From Bacteroidales bacterium (GTDB lineage: Bacteria > Bacteroidota > Bacteroidia > Bacteroidales > UBA932): DNA of 6,646 nt. The position numbers were made by a program, and so were the translations under genes. The stretch covers positions 1 through 6,646 of the forward strand of contig JAFYZZ010000028.1 in NCBI GenBank assembly GCA_017548445.1, in the 5' to 3' direction. The notes below the pieces were generated by a model. That model made no database searches and had not been told where the DNA came from. It saw only the letters and a list, made by a program, of their open reading frames with translations. This document shows positions 6,465-6,646 of this stretch, piece by piece. The stretch's first letter is position 1; the number at the start of each line of letters is the position of its first letter.

Positions 6465-6508
6465 GTAAAACCTCGTTATTCTTTCTATTTCAACCGACGA
6501 CCCTTATC

Positions 6509-6540
6509 GTTGGATATATAACGGAAAAGCGCTATTTTTG
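6509..6540 (+). promoter_or_regulatory. Bacteroidota-type promoter abutting the lipoprotein gene
   Basis: TATTTTTG at 6533-6540 matches TAnnTTTG; GTTG at 6509-6512 is a 3-of-4 match to the -33 box with a 20-nt spacer. The implied transcription start, about 6544, is only a few nt before the ATG at 6546. The rest of the 81-nt gap after the Fic gene shows no convincing terminator. Confidence 0.5.
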
Positions 6541-6545
6541 GAATA

Positions 6546-6646
6546 ATGAAACTGATATACCGGAATACAGCGCTTCTATTACTGTCTCTACTTCTTCTTG
6601 GTGCTTGCAACCAGGCGCCTTGCCGGCGCGTGGCAAGCGTGTTTGA
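6546..6646 (+). CDS. Lipoprotein, N-terminal part only (runs off window)
   Basis: Thirty-three codons plus two bases are visible before the edge. The product begins MKLIYRNTALLLLSLLLLGAC: a short basic start, a hydrophobic leucine core and a lipobox LGAC with the lipidated Cys at residue 21, the pattern of a signal-peptidase II lipoprotein exported through the inner membrane. Nothing after the Cys (NQAPCRRVASVF) identifies a family. It lies 81 nt after the Fic stop with its own promoter candidate, so it is probably a separate transcription unit. Confidence 0.7.
   Translation, partial: MKLIYRNTALLLLSLLLLGACNQAPCRRVASVF

Noticed and set aside
6484..6513. Possible terminator after the Fic gene
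   Set aside because: CAACCGA/TCGTTGG pairs only imperfectly with a bulge and no T-run follows, so support is too weak.

Overview
The window looks like a piece of a moderately GC-rich Bacteroidota (probably Bacteroidales) chromosome. The sequence reasons are TAnnTTTG-type promoter boxes (Bacteroidota sigma factor consensus) in the two AT-rich gaps, start codons without clear Shine-Dalgarno sequences, a xer-hpf gene pair of the kind I recall from Bacteroides relatives, and an FGGY kinase whose best recalled relatives are in gut Bacteroides and Lachnospiraceae. I cannot name the genus.

Left part (1-4654): five genes in one tightly packed plus-strand run, ended by a strong intrinsic terminator at 4631-4654. 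They are an FGGY sugar kinase whose 5' end is outside the window; a 133-aa stand-alone HsdR N-terminal (PD-(D/E)XK) nuclease domain; the tRNA CCA-adding/HD nucleotidyltransferase; a XerC/D-type tyrosine recombinase; and the short ribosome hibernation factor HPF. Gaps and overlaps are +6, -13, -4 and -11 nt, so translational coupling is likely. Apart from the sugar kinase, the visible roles are tRNA 3'-end repair, chromosome dimer resolution and ribosome storage.

The main oddity is inside the recombinase. It is 389 aa instead of about 300 because a 264-bp (88-codon) palindromic element sits in frame in its N-terminal core-binding domain (3277-3540). Both sides carry GAAG. Removing exactly 264 bp rebuilds a continuous 301-aa XerC/D reading frame, and all six catalytic residues downstream are intact. 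The element folds on paper into two long hairpins plus two perfect mini-hairpins, and only one of its three plus-strand frames is open, the one used. This resembles in-frame palindromic elements such as the Rickettsia palindromic elements, but I do not recognise this family.

Right part (4655-6464): base composition shifts abruptly to AT-rich. A 289-nt control region carries five copies of an AATAAACTA(A/G)T motif, two pairs each with a 24-bp period and one inverted copy inside a predicted promoter. It precedes a 506-aa fusion protein: an N-terminal part resembling AbiEi-type winged-helix antitoxin/regulators, then a Fic domain with a canonical HPxxxGNGRxxR loop and an N-terminal inhibitory S-xxx-EG motif. 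I read this as a self-contained, possibly self-repressing Fic toxin or AMP-transferase cassette acquired next to the housekeeping operon.

Right edge (6509-6646): a promoter-like sequence directly abuts the start of a lipoprotein gene (LGAC lipobox) that runs off the window.
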